Source of the DNA: Streptomyces sp. YPW6
GTDB taxonomy: Bacteria; Actinomycetota; Actinomycetes; Streptomycetales; Streptomycetaceae
Length of the DNA: 64,000 bases
Reading direction: 5' to 3'
NCBI RefSeq assembly: GCF_018866325.1
Contig: NZ_CP076457.1
Span: 6,111,001 to 6,175,000, forward strand
Positions within the stretch are counted from its first letter, which is position 1; every line of letters starts with the position of its first letter. Shown here in pieces: positions 42,439 through 51,631 of the stretch. The translations under genes were made by a program, and so were the position numbers. Under the pieces are notes generated by a model. It had not been told where the DNA came from, ran no database searches, and saw nothing but the letters and a program-made list of their open reading frames with translations.

Positions 42439-43862
42439 CCGACCGGCCCGCCCACGAAGCCGACCAGCCACACGACCTCGTCGGCATCGGCATCGGCCCC
42501 TTCAACCTCTCCCTCGCCGCCCTCGCCCACACCGTCCCCGCCGCCCCCGGCGACCCCCGCCCCCTCGCCGCCACCTTCTACGAACAGCGCCCCGCCTTCC
42601 ACTGGCACCCCGGCCTCCTCCTCGACGGAGCCAGCCTCCAAGTCCCCTTCCTCGCCGACCTCGTCACCCTCGCCGACCCCACCAGCCCCTGGAGCTTCCT
42701 CAACTACCTCCGCACCCGCGACCGCCTCTTCCCCTTCTACTTCGCCGAGCGCTTCCACATCCAACGAGCCGAATACGACGCCTACTGCCGCTGGGTCACC
42801 GAACAACTCCCCGGCCTCCACTTCGGCCACCAGGTCGACGCCGTCCGCTGGAACACCGACCGCGCCCTCTTCGAAGTCGACTTCACCCAACTCGACCGCG
42901 ACGGCGAAGCCGAAGCACTCGGCCGCGCCCACACCCGCCACATCGCCCTCGGCATCGGCACCGAACCCTTCGTCCCCGAACCCCTCAAACCCCTCGCCGA
43001 AGCCCCATCCGTCCCCGTACTCCACTCCGCCGACTACCTCCGCCACCGCGAACGGCTCCTCACCGCCGGCCACATCACCGTCATCGGATCCGGCCAGTCC
43101 GGCGCCGAGATCTTCCTCGACCTCCTGCGCGCCCGCCCCGAAGGCGCCGAGAAGATCCACTGGCTCGCCCGCACCCAGGCCTTCGCCCCCATGGAGTACT
43201 CGAAACTCGGCCTGGAACACTTCACCCCCGACTACAGCCGCTACTTCCACGCGCTCCCCGAATCCGCCCGCGACGAACTCGTCCCCCGGCAGTGGCAACT
43301 CCACAAAGGCATCGACGCCGACACCATCGCCGCCATCCACGACGAGCTCTACCGCCGCACCCTCCACGGCGGCTGGCCCGAAGCCACCCTCACCCCCGGC
43401 GTCCACGTCCGCACCGCCGGCCGCCTCGCCAACACCCGCGTCGAACTCCACCTCGAACACACCCAGCAAGGCACCCGCAGCCGCCTCACCACCGACGCCG
43501 TCATCCTCGCCACCGGCTACCGCGAACGCCCCCTCGACGCCGTCCTCGGCGGCCTCGACCCCTACCTCCGCCGCGACGCCTCGCACCGCCCCCGCATCGA
43601 CGACCAGTACCGCCTCGTCCTCGACCCCACCGTCACCGGACACGTCTACGTACAGAACGCCGAACGCCACACCCACGGAGTCGGCGCCCCCGACCTCGGC
43701 CTCGCCGCCTGGCGCAGCGCCACCATCCTCAACAACCTCACCGGCGCCAACCCCTACCCCCTCCCCGAACGCACCGCCTTCACCACCTTCGGCCTCACCC
43801 CCCACCCCCCGGCCATCCCCGCCCAGACCCCCGCGCTCATCCCCCTGAGCCAGACCCTCTGA
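42435..43862 (+). CDS. lysine/ornithine N-monooxygenase (siderophore type)
   Basis: 475 residues of the SidA/IucD/PvdA family. FAD loop LVGIGIGPFNLSLAALAHT, FHWHPGLLLDGASLQVPFLAD, NADPH loop VIGSGQSGAEIFLDLLRARP, and the ATGY motif ILATGYRERPLDAVL. Uses O2 and NADPH to hydroxylate a terminal amine, the first step toward hydroxamate siderophores such as desferrioxamines. Paired with the decarboxylase just upstream, as DesA-DesB are, but no acyltransferase (DesC) or synthetase (DesD) gene follows, so the pair may be a separate paralogue. Very strong preference for C-ending codons. Confidence 0.88.
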   Translation: MTDRPAHEADQPHDLVGIGIGPFNLSLAALAHTVPAAPGDPRPLAATFYEQRPAFHWHPGLLLDGASLQVPFLADLVTLADPTSPWSFLNYLRTRDRLFPFYFAERFHIQRAEYDAYCRWVTEQLPGLHFGHQVDAVRWNTDRALFEVDFTQLDRDGEAEALGRAHTRHIALGIGTEPFVPEPLKPLAEAPSVPVLHSADYLRHRERLLTAGHITVIGSGQSGAEIFLDLLRARPEGAEKIHWLARTQAFAPMEYSKLGLEHFTPDYSRYFHALPESARDELVPRQWQLHKGIDADTIAAIHDELYRRTLHGGWPEATLTPGVHVRTAGRLANTRVELHLEHTQQGTRSRLTTDAVILATGYRERPLDAVLGGLDPYLRRDASHRPRIDDQYRLVLDPTVTGHVYVQNAERHTHGVGAPDLGLAAWRSATILNNLTGANPYPLPERTAFTTFGLTPHPPAIPAQTPALIPLSQTL

Positions 43863-43879
43863 CCCCGGGGCACAGCGAA

Positions 43880-43912
43880 CGGCCCGGGCCCCACCGACGG
43901 AGACCCGGGCCG
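43880..43912. terminator. bidirectional terminator between hydroxylase and 5'-nucleotidase
   Basis: CGGCCCGGG (43880-43888) pairs with CCCGGGCCG (43904-43912) around a 15-nt loop, between convergent genes. Confidence 0.7.
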
Positions 43913-43939
43913 AACCAACAGCTCACACATCCAACAGAG

Positions 43940-45760
43940 TTACGGGAAAACCGGCGTCCCCTCACGCGTCAACCGCCACCCCACCGAAGCGAACGCCGCC
44001 GGATCCACCGAACCCTTCTCCCGCACCCACCCGATGATCGTGTTCCGGATCTCGTCCGAATGCGACCACACCTGCTGCGCACCCGGCACATGCGGGAAGT
44101 TCCCCCCACCGCTCGCCCGGTAGTTGTTCACCGCCAACACGAACCGCGCCGCCGGATCCACCGCCTCCCCCTCGAACGACAACCCCACGATCCGCGAACC
44201 CACCGGCTTCGCGATGTCGATGTCGTACGTCACACCCGACACCGCGTCGTAGTTGTAGTCCGGAATCCCGTCCGCGTTCGTCAACTCCGCCGTGTCCACC
44301 GGACCCCCCGCAGCCGTCCGCACGTAATACCGCGCCGAATACTCCAGATAATCCTTCAACTGGGCGCCCGTGATCAGCCGCGCCTCCAGCGTGTTCTCGA
44401 ACGGATACAGCCCCGCCGCATCCTTGATCGTCACATCACCGGCCGGAATCCCCGCCGTACGCGAGAAGCACGACGCCTGCGACAGCACCGGCAACGCCGC
44501 GTACTCCCCACCCGCCAGCGCCGCCTTCACCGTCTCCGTCTGCACCACGTTGATCAGATCGATGACCGGCTCGTCCTTCCACGGCGCGTCCGCCGTCGAC
44601 ATCGCCACCGCCGACGTACCGATCACCTGGTTGACGTACTCCACCACCTTGCCGTGCTCGCGGCGCAGCAGCGACGTCACCTTCGGATCCTCCGCCACCG
44701 TGTTGGAGTTCAGCACCCGCGAACCCGCCCTCTCCACCACCCAGCGGCCCTTCTCCCACACCACATCGAAATCGAACAGCGTCAACCGCTGCCCCCACTT
44801 CGCCGGCTCCGACAGCACGACCCGCCTGCCGGTCTCCCTGTTCGTCACGAAGTGCTCGGCGATCTCCACATGCGCGTGCCCCACCAGAATCGCGTCGATC
44901 CCCGGCACCTGCTCCGCCACCAGAGCCGCCGCGTTCTCCACGTACGGCAACTGATCACCCCACGACGACGTCCCCGAAGAACCCGAATGCGCCGACACGA
45001 CCACCACGTCCGCACCCATCGACCGCAGCTTCGGCACCCACTTCGCCGCCTGCTCCTCCAGCCCCGGGAACACCATCTTCCCGCCCACATGCGCCTTGTC
45101 CCAGATCGCGATACCCGGATTCGTCAGCCCCAGCACCGCCACCCGCACATCACGCCCGCACGGCGTGGGCATCCGCTTGATGACATACGGCGCGAACGCC
45201 GGCCGCAACGTCTTCGCATCCAGCGCATTCGCCCCCAGCAGCGGGAAATCGCACTGCTCCTCGAATTTCCGCAGCACCGGAATGCCGTAATTGAACTCGT
45301 GGTTCCCGAGAGCCGCCGCGTCATAACCGATCGCGTTCATCGCCCGCGCCATCGGATGCACCGGGCCGCGCCGCGCCGTGATCGGATCGACCTTCGCGTA
45401 GTAGTACGACAACTGCGTACCCTGGATCGTGTCACCCGCGTCGATCAGCAGCGTGTTCCGGCGGCCCTTCTCCCGGCGCACCTCATCCACCAACGTCGAG
45501 ATCTTCGCCAGACCGACGTCGTTGCGGGCCGAGTCGTCGTACTCCCTGTCCGTGAAGTAGTCCCAGTTGAAGACGTTCCCGTGCAGGTCCGTCGTGCCCA
45601 TCACCGTGAACGAGTACCGCTTCGCCGGCCGTCCGCGCCCCGGCCCGTGCCCCGCGGCCTGCGCCGCACCCGCCGAGCCGGCCACCGCACCGCCCGCCAT
45701 CGCCACACCCGCACCCGCGGCGGCCGAACGGCCCAGAAACGTCCTACGGTTCAACGGCAT
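43940..45760 (-). CDS. Tat-exported 5'-nucleotidase / 2',3'-cyclic phosphodiesterase
   Basis: 606 residues. A twin-arginine signal (NRRTFLGRSAAAGAGVAMAG) with cleavage after an Ala-rich segment near residue 36. Calcineurin-like metallophosphatase domain: VMGTTDLHGNVFNWDYF, LIDAGDTIQGT, ALGNHEFNYGI and VGHAHVEIAEHF; then the C-terminal 5'-nucleotidase substrate domain (QASCFSRTAGIPAGDVTIKD, NNYRASGGGNFP). It dephosphorylates extracellular nucleotides, scavenging phosphate and nucleosides. The ATG at 45760 is preceded by GAGGAG. Uses G-ending codons on the minus strand, against its plus-strand neighbours. Confidence 0.95.
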   Translation of the reverse strand: MPLNRRTFLGRSAAAGAGVAMAGGAVAGSAGAAQAAGHGPGRGRPAKRYSFTVMGTTDLHGNVFNWDYFTDREYDDSARNDVGLAKISTLVDEVRREKGRRNTLLIDAGDTIQGTQLSYYYAKVDPITARRGPVHPMARAMNAIGYDAAALGNHEFNYGIPVLRKFEEQCDFPLLGANALDAKTLRPAFAPYVIKRMPTPCGRDVRVAVLGLTNPGIAIWDKAHVGGKMVFPGLEEQAAKWVPKLRSMGADVVVVSAHSGSSGTSSWGDQLPYVENAAALVAEQVPGIDAILVGHAHVEIAEHFVTNRETGRRVVLSEPAKWGQRLTLFDFDVVWEKGRWVVERAGSRVLNSNTVAEDPKVTSLLRREHGKVVEYVNQVIGTSAVAMSTADAPWKDEPVIDLINVVQTETVKAALAGGEYAALPVLSQASCFSRTAGIPAGDVTIKDAAGLYPFENTLEARLITGAQLKDYLEYSARYYVRTAAGGPVDTAELTNADGIPDYNYDAVSGVTYDIDIAKPVGSRIVGLSFEGEAVDPAARFVLAVNNYRASGGGNFPHVPGAQQVWSHSDEIRNTIIGWVREKGSVDPAAFASVGWRLTREGTPVFP

Positions 45761-45900
45761 CTCTTCACTCCTCGTTCAGTACGGCAACGCGCGTAGATTC
45801 TGGCCCAGCACCCCACACCCGCAACACCCCGCGCACGTTTCGATCCGATGACCACCCGACACACACCCCGCGACACCACCCGCCGTGCCACAGTGAACAC

Positions 45901-46613
45901 ATGACCGAAACCCCACCTCCGCACCCCACCCCTCCCACGGCACCCCCACCGCCCCCCGCGTCACCGTCCGCGGCGAAGCCCACCTCGAAGTCGACCCCGA
46001 GATCGCCCACATCACCATCACCCTCACCGCCCGCAACACCGACCGCCGCACCACCCTCGACGACCTCACCCGCCGCAACACCACCACCCTCGACCTCATC
46101 AAGAGCCACGGCGACACCGTCGAAAAACTCGAAACCGGCACCCTCACCATCCGCCCCGAACTCGCCCGCCACGGCCGCGGCGAACGCATCCGCGCCTACC
46201 ACGGCAGCATCCAACTCACCGCCACCCTCAGCGACTTCACCACCCTCGGAGAACTCGTCGCCCGCCTCGCCGACCAGGAACTCACCCGCATCGACGGCCC
46301 CTGGTGGGCCCTGCGCCCCACCTCCCCCCACCACGCCGCCGCCCGCCGCCAAGCCGTCCACGAAGCCCTCCAACGCGCCCGCGAATACGCCGAAGCCCTC
46401 GACACCCGCATCGGCGCCCTCCTCGAACTCAGTGACACCGGCACCACCGGCGGACCCGCCTTCGCCACCGCCGCCTACGGAGGCGCCGGAGCCCTCCGCT
46501 CCGCCCACGTCGAAACCGCCACCGACGCGGCCCCCGTCGACCTCGAACCCGTACGCCAGAACGTCGACGCCCAAGTCGAAGCGGCCTTCACCCTCATCCC
46601 GCCGAACCTCTGA
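45901..46613 (+). CDS. SIMPL-domain (DUF541) protein, frameshifted near its start
   Basis: The frame ending at 46613 encodes a clear SIMPL protein: VTVRGEAHLEVDPEIAHITI, LDLIKSHGDTVEKLETGTLT, LADQELTRIDGPWWALRPTS and LQRAREYAEAL. That frame has a stop at 45894-45896 and no ATG, GTG, TTG or CTG before the domain begins at about 45960. The only sensible start, ATG 45901 (MTETPPPHPTPPTAP), is in another frame; joining the two needs one more base, most simply in the C6 run near 45952-45957. Either a sequencing/assembly indel or a real mutation. SIMPL proteins are of unclear function (periplasmic or cytosolic, signalling-associated in animals). Confidence 0.75.
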
Positions 46614-46703
46614 AAAACGCTCATCAGAGCACCCCGCCGCACAATTCAACACTTGTCAATAACCCTTCACCCAAAGGTTGTTGAGGTGTCATGCGTAGCC
46701 AAA

Positions 46704-46719
46704 TACCTACCCGTAGGTA
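46704..46719. promoter_or_regulatory. 16-bp palindrome in the pyk promoter
   Basis: TACCTAC-CC-GTAGGTA, perfect 7-bp arms, centred about 25 bp before the pyk ATG. A TTGAGG at 46681 could be a -35 box and TAGGCT at 46725-46730 a -10, which would make the mRNA leaderless. Likely an operator; the regulator is unknown. Confidence 0.45.
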
Positions 46720-46736
46720 AGGTTTAGGCTCGAACC

Positions 46737-48176
46737 ATGCGCCGAGCGAAAATCGTTTGCACCCTGGGACCCGCAACCAACTCGTACGACCAGATCAAGG
46801 CCCTGGTCGAAGCGGGAATGGACATCGCCCGCTTCAACCTCAGCCACGGCAGCTACGCCGAACACGAAGAGCGCTACCACCACGTGCGCAAGGCGTCCGA
46901 GGAAACCGGCCGCAGCGTCGGCATCCTCGCCGACCTTCAAGGCCCGAAGATCCGCCTCGGACGCTTCCGCGAAGGCCCCGTACTCCTTGAACGCGGCGAC
47001 ACCTTCACCATCACCGTCGAACCCCTCGAAGGCGAAGGCACCGGCGACATCTGCGGCACCACCTACGACGGACTCGCCGCCGACGTCACCACCGGCGAAC
47101 GCATCCTCGTCGACGACGGCCGCGTCACCCTCGAAGTCACCGGCGTCGACGGCCCCCGCGTCCACACCACCGTCATCGAAGGCGGCATGGTCTCCGACAA
47201 CAAGGGCCTCAACCTCCCCGGCGTCGCCGTCTCCGTCCCCGCCCTCTCCGACAAGGACATCGACGACCTCCGCTGGGCCCTGCGCACCGGCGCCGACCTC
47301 ATCGCCCTCTCCTTCGTCCGCACCGGACACGACATCGACGACGTCCACCGCATCATGGACGAAGAGAACCGCCGCCTCCCCGTCATCGCCAAAGTCGAAA
47401 AACCCCAGGCCGTCGACAACATCGACGACATCGTCGCCGCCTTCGACGGCATCATGGTCGCCCGCGGCGACCTCGGCGTCGAAATGCCCCTGGAACAGGT
47501 CCCCATCGTCCAGAAGCGCGCCATCAAGCTCGCCAAACGCAACGCCAAACCGGTCATCGTCGCCACCCAGATGCTCGACTCGATGATCGACAACTCCCGC
47601 CCCACCCGCGCCGAAGCCTCCGACGTCGCCAACGCCGTCATCGACGGCACCGACGCCGTCATGCTCTCCGGCGAGACCAGCGTCGGCAAATACCCCATCG
47701 AGACCGTGCGCACCATGTCCCGCATCGTCGAGGCCGCCGAGGAAGACCTCCTCGCCAAAGGCCTCCCGCCCCTCACCGAACGCAACAAGCCCCGCACCCA
47801 GGGCGGCGCCGTAGCGAGGGCCGCCGCCGAGATGGGCGACTTCCTCGGCGCCAAGTTCCTCGTCGCCTTCACCCAGAGCGGCGACACCGTCAAACGCCTC
47901 TCCCGCTACCGCTCACCCATCCCGCTCCTCGCCTTCACCCCCGACGAAGCCACCCGCGCCCAGCTCAACCTCACCTGGGGCGTCGAGACCTTCCTCGGCC
48001 CCGAAGTCGACTCCACGGACGCGATGGTCGCCCAGGTCGACGAACAGCTCCTGCGCATCGGCCGCTGCGCCAAGGGTGACGTGGTCGTCATCACCGCGGG
48101 CTCCCCGCCCGGCGTACCCGGCTCCACGAACCTGGTCCGCGTCCACCACATCGGCGAGGACGACAGCCCGAAGTAG
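46737..48176 (+). CDS. pyk: pyruvate kinase
   Basis: 479 residues, the full standard length. RRAKIVCTLGPATNSYDQI, ARFNLSHGSYAEHEERY, LADLQGPKIRLGRF, the active-site signature IAKVEKPQAVDNIDDIV with the catalytic Lys, GIMVARGDLGVEM and the MLSGETSVGKYPIETV segment. Makes ATP and pyruvate from PEP in glycolysis. ATG at 46737 has no Shine-Dalgarno in the preceding 20 bp, suggesting a leaderless transcript. Its stop is only 6 bp from the convergent LAGLIDADG gene. Confidence 0.98.
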   Translation: MRRAKIVCTLGPATNSYDQIKALVEAGMDIARFNLSHGSYAEHEERYHHVRKASEETGRSVGILADLQGPKIRLGRFREGPVLLERGDTFTITVEPLEGEGTGDICGTTYDGLAADVTTGERILVDDGRVTLEVTGVDGPRVHTTVIEGGMVSDNKGLNLPGVAVSVPALSDKDIDDLRWALRTGADLIALSFVRTGHDIDDVHRIMDEENRRLPVIAKVEKPQAVDNIDDIVAAFDGIMVARGDLGVEMPLEQVPIVQKRAIKLAKRNAKPVIVATQMLDSMIDNSRPTRAEASDVANAVIDGTDAVMLSGETSVGKYPIETVRTMSRIVEAAEEDLLAKGLPPLTERNKPRTQGGAVARAAAEMGDFLGAKFLVAFTQSGDTVKRLSRYRSPIPLLAFTPDEATRAQLNLTWGVETFLGPEVDSTDAMVAQVDEQLLRIGRCAKGDVVVITAGSPPGVPGSTNLVRVHHIGEDDSPK

Positions 48177-48182
48177 AGCGGC

Positions 48183-48950
48183 TCAGTATTTCGGCCCGAC
48201 GTGCGCATCCATGAGGGCGACGGATGCCCGTCGGGCTACGGAGATGTTGAGCGGCTTGCCGCCGCGTGTCAGGGTCGTCCACTCGACGCCGACGGCGGTG
48301 AGCGTGTCGCTGAAGAGTGTGCGGATGTCGTCGGACTTGTTGGTGAAGAAGTACCGGGGGTACTCGTAGCGCTTGCGTTCGTCGCGAACCATCCGCGTGG
48401 CCCAATTCGTGATGCGGCAGCCGTCGGAGTGGATGAGCCCGCGGATGAACTCCCAGGGGTGGGCGTCCACGATCAGTTGCTGCCATGGTTCGAGGGCGAT
48501 CCGGCGGTCGTGCTTCTTGCCGGGGCCGTGCTGTGGTAGGAGGCAGGGCCAGTGCTTGCTCCAGCAGGTGATGTTCTTGCAGCCCTCTCGCTGGAGTCGG
48601 AAGACCTTGTTGTCCGGTCGGGCGAGCTGTATGGCCTCGGCGCAGGCGTCGATGAGACCTGGCCAGGCGTCATCGCAGGCGATCCGGAGAAAGTGCACCC
48701 CGCTCCGGGACGTGCTGATCCAGCCGTCTCCGAGGTAGAGCCCCAGCAAGTAGGCATAAGAGGAGGGGTTCTCGATGGAGGTGGGAGTGTCGGCGCACCT
48801 GGGGCATGGGGTCGTGGCGAGTGGTTCGAGGCGTGCCTGCCATGAGCGAATCGCGGCGCGTGATACGCCGGTCTGCTTGCTCACCGAATTGAGGCTTCGC
48901 CCCTGGGCGACCAGAGCCAGAGTCCGCTCGCGAGTTCCGATGTCGTACAT
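48183..48950 (-). CDS. free-standing LAGLIDADG endonuclease-like protein with N-terminal HTH
   Basis: 255 residues. The N-terminal 40 form a resolvase/transposase-type HTH (ERTLALVAQGRSLNSVSKQT, GVSRAAIRSWQARLEPL). A Zn-binding-like CPRC follows. Two LAGLIDADG-type helices are YLLGLYLGDGWISTS and FIRGLIHSDGCRITNW, each with the catalytic acidic residue, so the protein is a single-chain two-motif LAGLIDADG domain. It is not inside an intron or intein. It sits 110 bp downstream of a tRNA gene on the same strand and tail-to-tail with pyk. Codons are less extreme than pyk's. Either a solo homing endonuclease or a domesticated DNA-binding regulator. Confidence 0.8.
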   Translation of the reverse strand: MYDIGTRERTLALVAQGRSLNSVSKQTGVSRAAIRSWQARLEPLATTPCPRCADTPTSIENPSSYAYLLGLYLGDGWISTSRSGVHFLRIACDDAWPGLIDACAEAIQLARPDNKVFRLQREGCKNITCWSKHWPCLLPQHGPGKKHDRRIALEPWQQLIVDAHPWEFIRGLIHSDGCRITNWATRMVRDERKRYEYPRYFFTNKSDDIRTLFSDTLTAVGVEWTTLTRGGKPLNISVARRASVALMDAHVGPKY

Positions 48951-49059
48951 GCTGCCGAGTTTTGTCGCGCAAACGTGCCTTCGGCGGGGAAAGAGGCGCG
49001 CGTAATCAGATCAAGTGAAGTTCAGCGAACCACCCTGCGCCTTGGATTCCAAGGAAAAG

Positions 49060-49134
49060 TGCCCCAGGTGGGATTCGAACCCACACTGTCCGCTGTTTGA
49101 GAGCGGCCTCTCTAACCAGTTGGAGTACTGGGGC
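49060..49134 (-). tRNA. tRNA with Leu(CAA) anticodon and short variable loop
   Basis: 75 nt. Acceptor GCCCCAG pairs with CTGGGGC (7 bp), discriminator A. Anticodon arm CCGCT-CTCAAAC-AGCGG has anticodon CAA, which reads UUG (Leu). T arm GTGGG-TTCGAAT-CCCAC is perfect. The D arm has only three pairs (CTC with GAG). The variable loop is just ACAGT, 5 nt, whereas tRNA-Leu normally is class II with a long variable arm. CCA is not encoded. The cloverleaf is otherwise sound. Charging identity should be treated as uncertain. Confidence 0.85.
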
Positions 49135-49144
49135 CTTGGAAAGC

Positions 49145-49173
49145 AAGGTATTTTGCTCCCCTGCGGGTCACTA
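49145..49173 (-). promoter_or_regulatory. possible tRNA promoter
   Basis: On the minus strand TAGTGA, 17 bp, TACCTT, with predicted start a few bases before the tRNA. The -35 match is weak. Confidence 0.3.
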
Positions 49174-49230
49174 CCTTACAGGAGCTAGGTAGGCTCGTGA
49201 CAGCAGTATCTGCCCATACCGAGGAGCCCC

Positions 49231-49887
49231 GTGACCACCCCCGAGTCGCCCCAGCCCGTAGACGCCGTCGACGACGACAAGTCGCACGTCCCGCCGCTGA
49301 CGACCCGCGTCGTCATCGCCGAGGACGAGGCCCTCATCCGCCTCGACCTCAAGGAGATGCTGGAGGAGGAGGGCTACTCCGTCGTCGGTGAGGCCGGTGA
49401 CGGGCAGCAGGCCGTCGAGCTGGCCCGGGAGCACAGGCCGGACCTGGTCATCCTGGACGTGAAGATGCCGGTCCTCGACGGGATCTCCGCCGCCGAGAAG
49501 ATCGCCGGGGAGTCCATCGCCCCGGTCCTCATGCTCACCGCGTTCTCGCAGCGCGACCTCGTCGAGCGGGCCCGGGACGCCGGGGCCATGGCGTACCTGG
49601 TGAAGCCGTTCAGCAAGAGCGACGTCGTGCCCGCCATCGAGATGGCCGTCTCCCGGTTCGCCGAGCTGAAGGCGCTGGAGAGCGAGATCGCGGATCTGTC
49701 CCAGCGGCTGGAGACCCGGAAGCTGGTGGACCGGGCCAAGAGCATCCTGCAGACGGATTACGGGCTCTCCGAGCCGGCCGCGTTCCGGTGGATCCAGAAG
49801 ACGTCGATGGACCGCCGGATGTCGATGCAGCAGCTCGCGGAGGCGTTGATCGCGGACGCCGAGGAGAAGAAGAAGCCGGCGGAGTAG
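49231..49887 (+). CDS. pdtaR: ANTAR-domain response regulator (PdtaR-like)
   Basis: 218 residues. Receiver domain: VVIAEDEALIRLDLKEMLEE, phosphoacceptor Asp in DLVILDVKMPVLDGI, MLTAFSQRD and the Lys of YLVKPFSKSD. The C-terminal ANTAR RNA-binding domain spans ESEIADLSQRLETRKLVDRA to RRMSMQQLAEALI. ANTAR proteins bind paired hexaloop hairpins in mRNA and antiterminate transcription; PdtaR works with a PdtaS-type histidine kinase, not present in this window. GTG at 49231 after GAGGAG. A 24-bp terminator follows. Confidence 0.95.
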   Translation: MTTPESPQPVDAVDDDKSHVPPLTTRVVIAEDEALIRLDLKEMLEEEGYSVVGEAGDGQQAVELAREHRPDLVILDVKMPVLDGISAAEKIAGESIAPVLMLTAFSQRDLVERARDAGAMAYLVKPFSKSDVVPAIEMAVSRFAELKALESEIADLSQRLETRKLVDRAKSILQTDYGLSEPAAFRWIQKTSMDRRMSMQQLAEALIADAEEKKKPAE

Positions 49888-49915
49888 CCGCGTCCACCAC
49901 GCGTGAGTACGCGTG

Positions 49916-49968
49916 CGTACGGAAGAGGCCCGCACCCGGGCGAACCGGGTGCGGGCCTCTTCCGTACG
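49916..49968. terminator. bidirectional terminator, 24-bp perfect stem
   Basis: Arms 49916-49939 and 49945-49968 are perfectly complementary with a 5-nt GCGAA loop, between convergent pdtaR and livF. Confidence 0.95.
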
Positions 49969-49977
49969 GCTGGGGTG

Positions 49978-50690
49978 TCAGTCCTCGCCGAGGTACGCCT
50001 TGCGGACGGAGTCGTCGTGGAGCAGGTCCTGTCCGGTGCCGGAGAGGACGATGCTGCCGATCTCCATGACGTGCGCGTGGTTGGCGAGGGAGAGCGCCGC
50101 CTGGGCGTTCTGCTCGACGAGCAGGATGGTGGTGCCCTGCTGGCGCAGTTCGGTGATGGTCGCCATGATCTTCTGCATCATGATCGGGGAGAGGCCCATG
50201 GAGGGTTCGTCGAGCATGAGCAGTTTGGGCTGGGACATGAGGGCGCGGCCCATGGCGAGCATTTGCTGTTCGCCGCCGGAGAGGGTGCCTGCGGCCTGCT
50301 TGCGGCGTTCCCCGAGGATGGGGAAGAGGTCGTAGGCGCGCTGGATGTCCTTGTTGATGCCGTCGCTGTCCTTGCGGAGGAACGCGCCGAGGCGGAGGTT
50401 GTCCTCGATGGTCATGCGGGGGAAGATGTGGCGGCCCTCGGGGGAGTGGGCGAGTCCGAGGGAGACGACCTGGTGGGCCGGTGTGCGGCGGAGGGACTTG
50501 CCGTTGAACTTGATCTGGCCGGCGAGCGGTTTGATCAGTCCGGAGAGGGTGCGCAGGGTGGTCGTCTTGCCGGCGCCGTTGGTGCCGATGAGGGTGACGA
50601 CTTCGCCTTCCTCGACCTTGAACGAGATTCCTTTGACGGCCTCGATCTTGCCGTAGGCGACGCGCAGGTCCTCGACTTCGAGAAGTGCGG

Positions 50691-50694
<4 letters not shown>
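49978..50694 (-). CDS. livF: branched-chain amino acid ABC transporter ATPase LivF
   Basis: 238 residues. Walker A GTNGAGKTTTLRTL, signature TLSGGEQQMLAMGRAL, Walker B LLMLDEPSMGLSPIMMQ and the switch His in TILLVEQNAQAAL. Second ATPase of the LivFGHMJ high-affinity uptake system. Its ATG overlaps the end of livG (ATGA). Ends next to the strong bidirectional terminator that closes the operon. Confidence 0.96.
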
Positions 50695-51629
<935 letters not shown>

Positions 51630-51631
51630 CG

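Noticed and set aside
40616..45796. 1726-codon plus-strand frame as one giant protein
   Set aside because: Only the first part (from 40697) is a decarboxylase. The rest overlaps the hydroxylase in another frame and the 5'-nucleotidase complement, and is Arg/Pro low-complexity.
49040..49054. terminator for the tRNA
   Set aside because: CCTTGG-ATT-CCAAGG is a short stem and the T-run lies before rather than after it in the tRNA direction.
49060..49134. attachment site of an integrated element at the tRNA
   Set aside because: No integrase and no duplicated tRNA 3' end were seen within the window.
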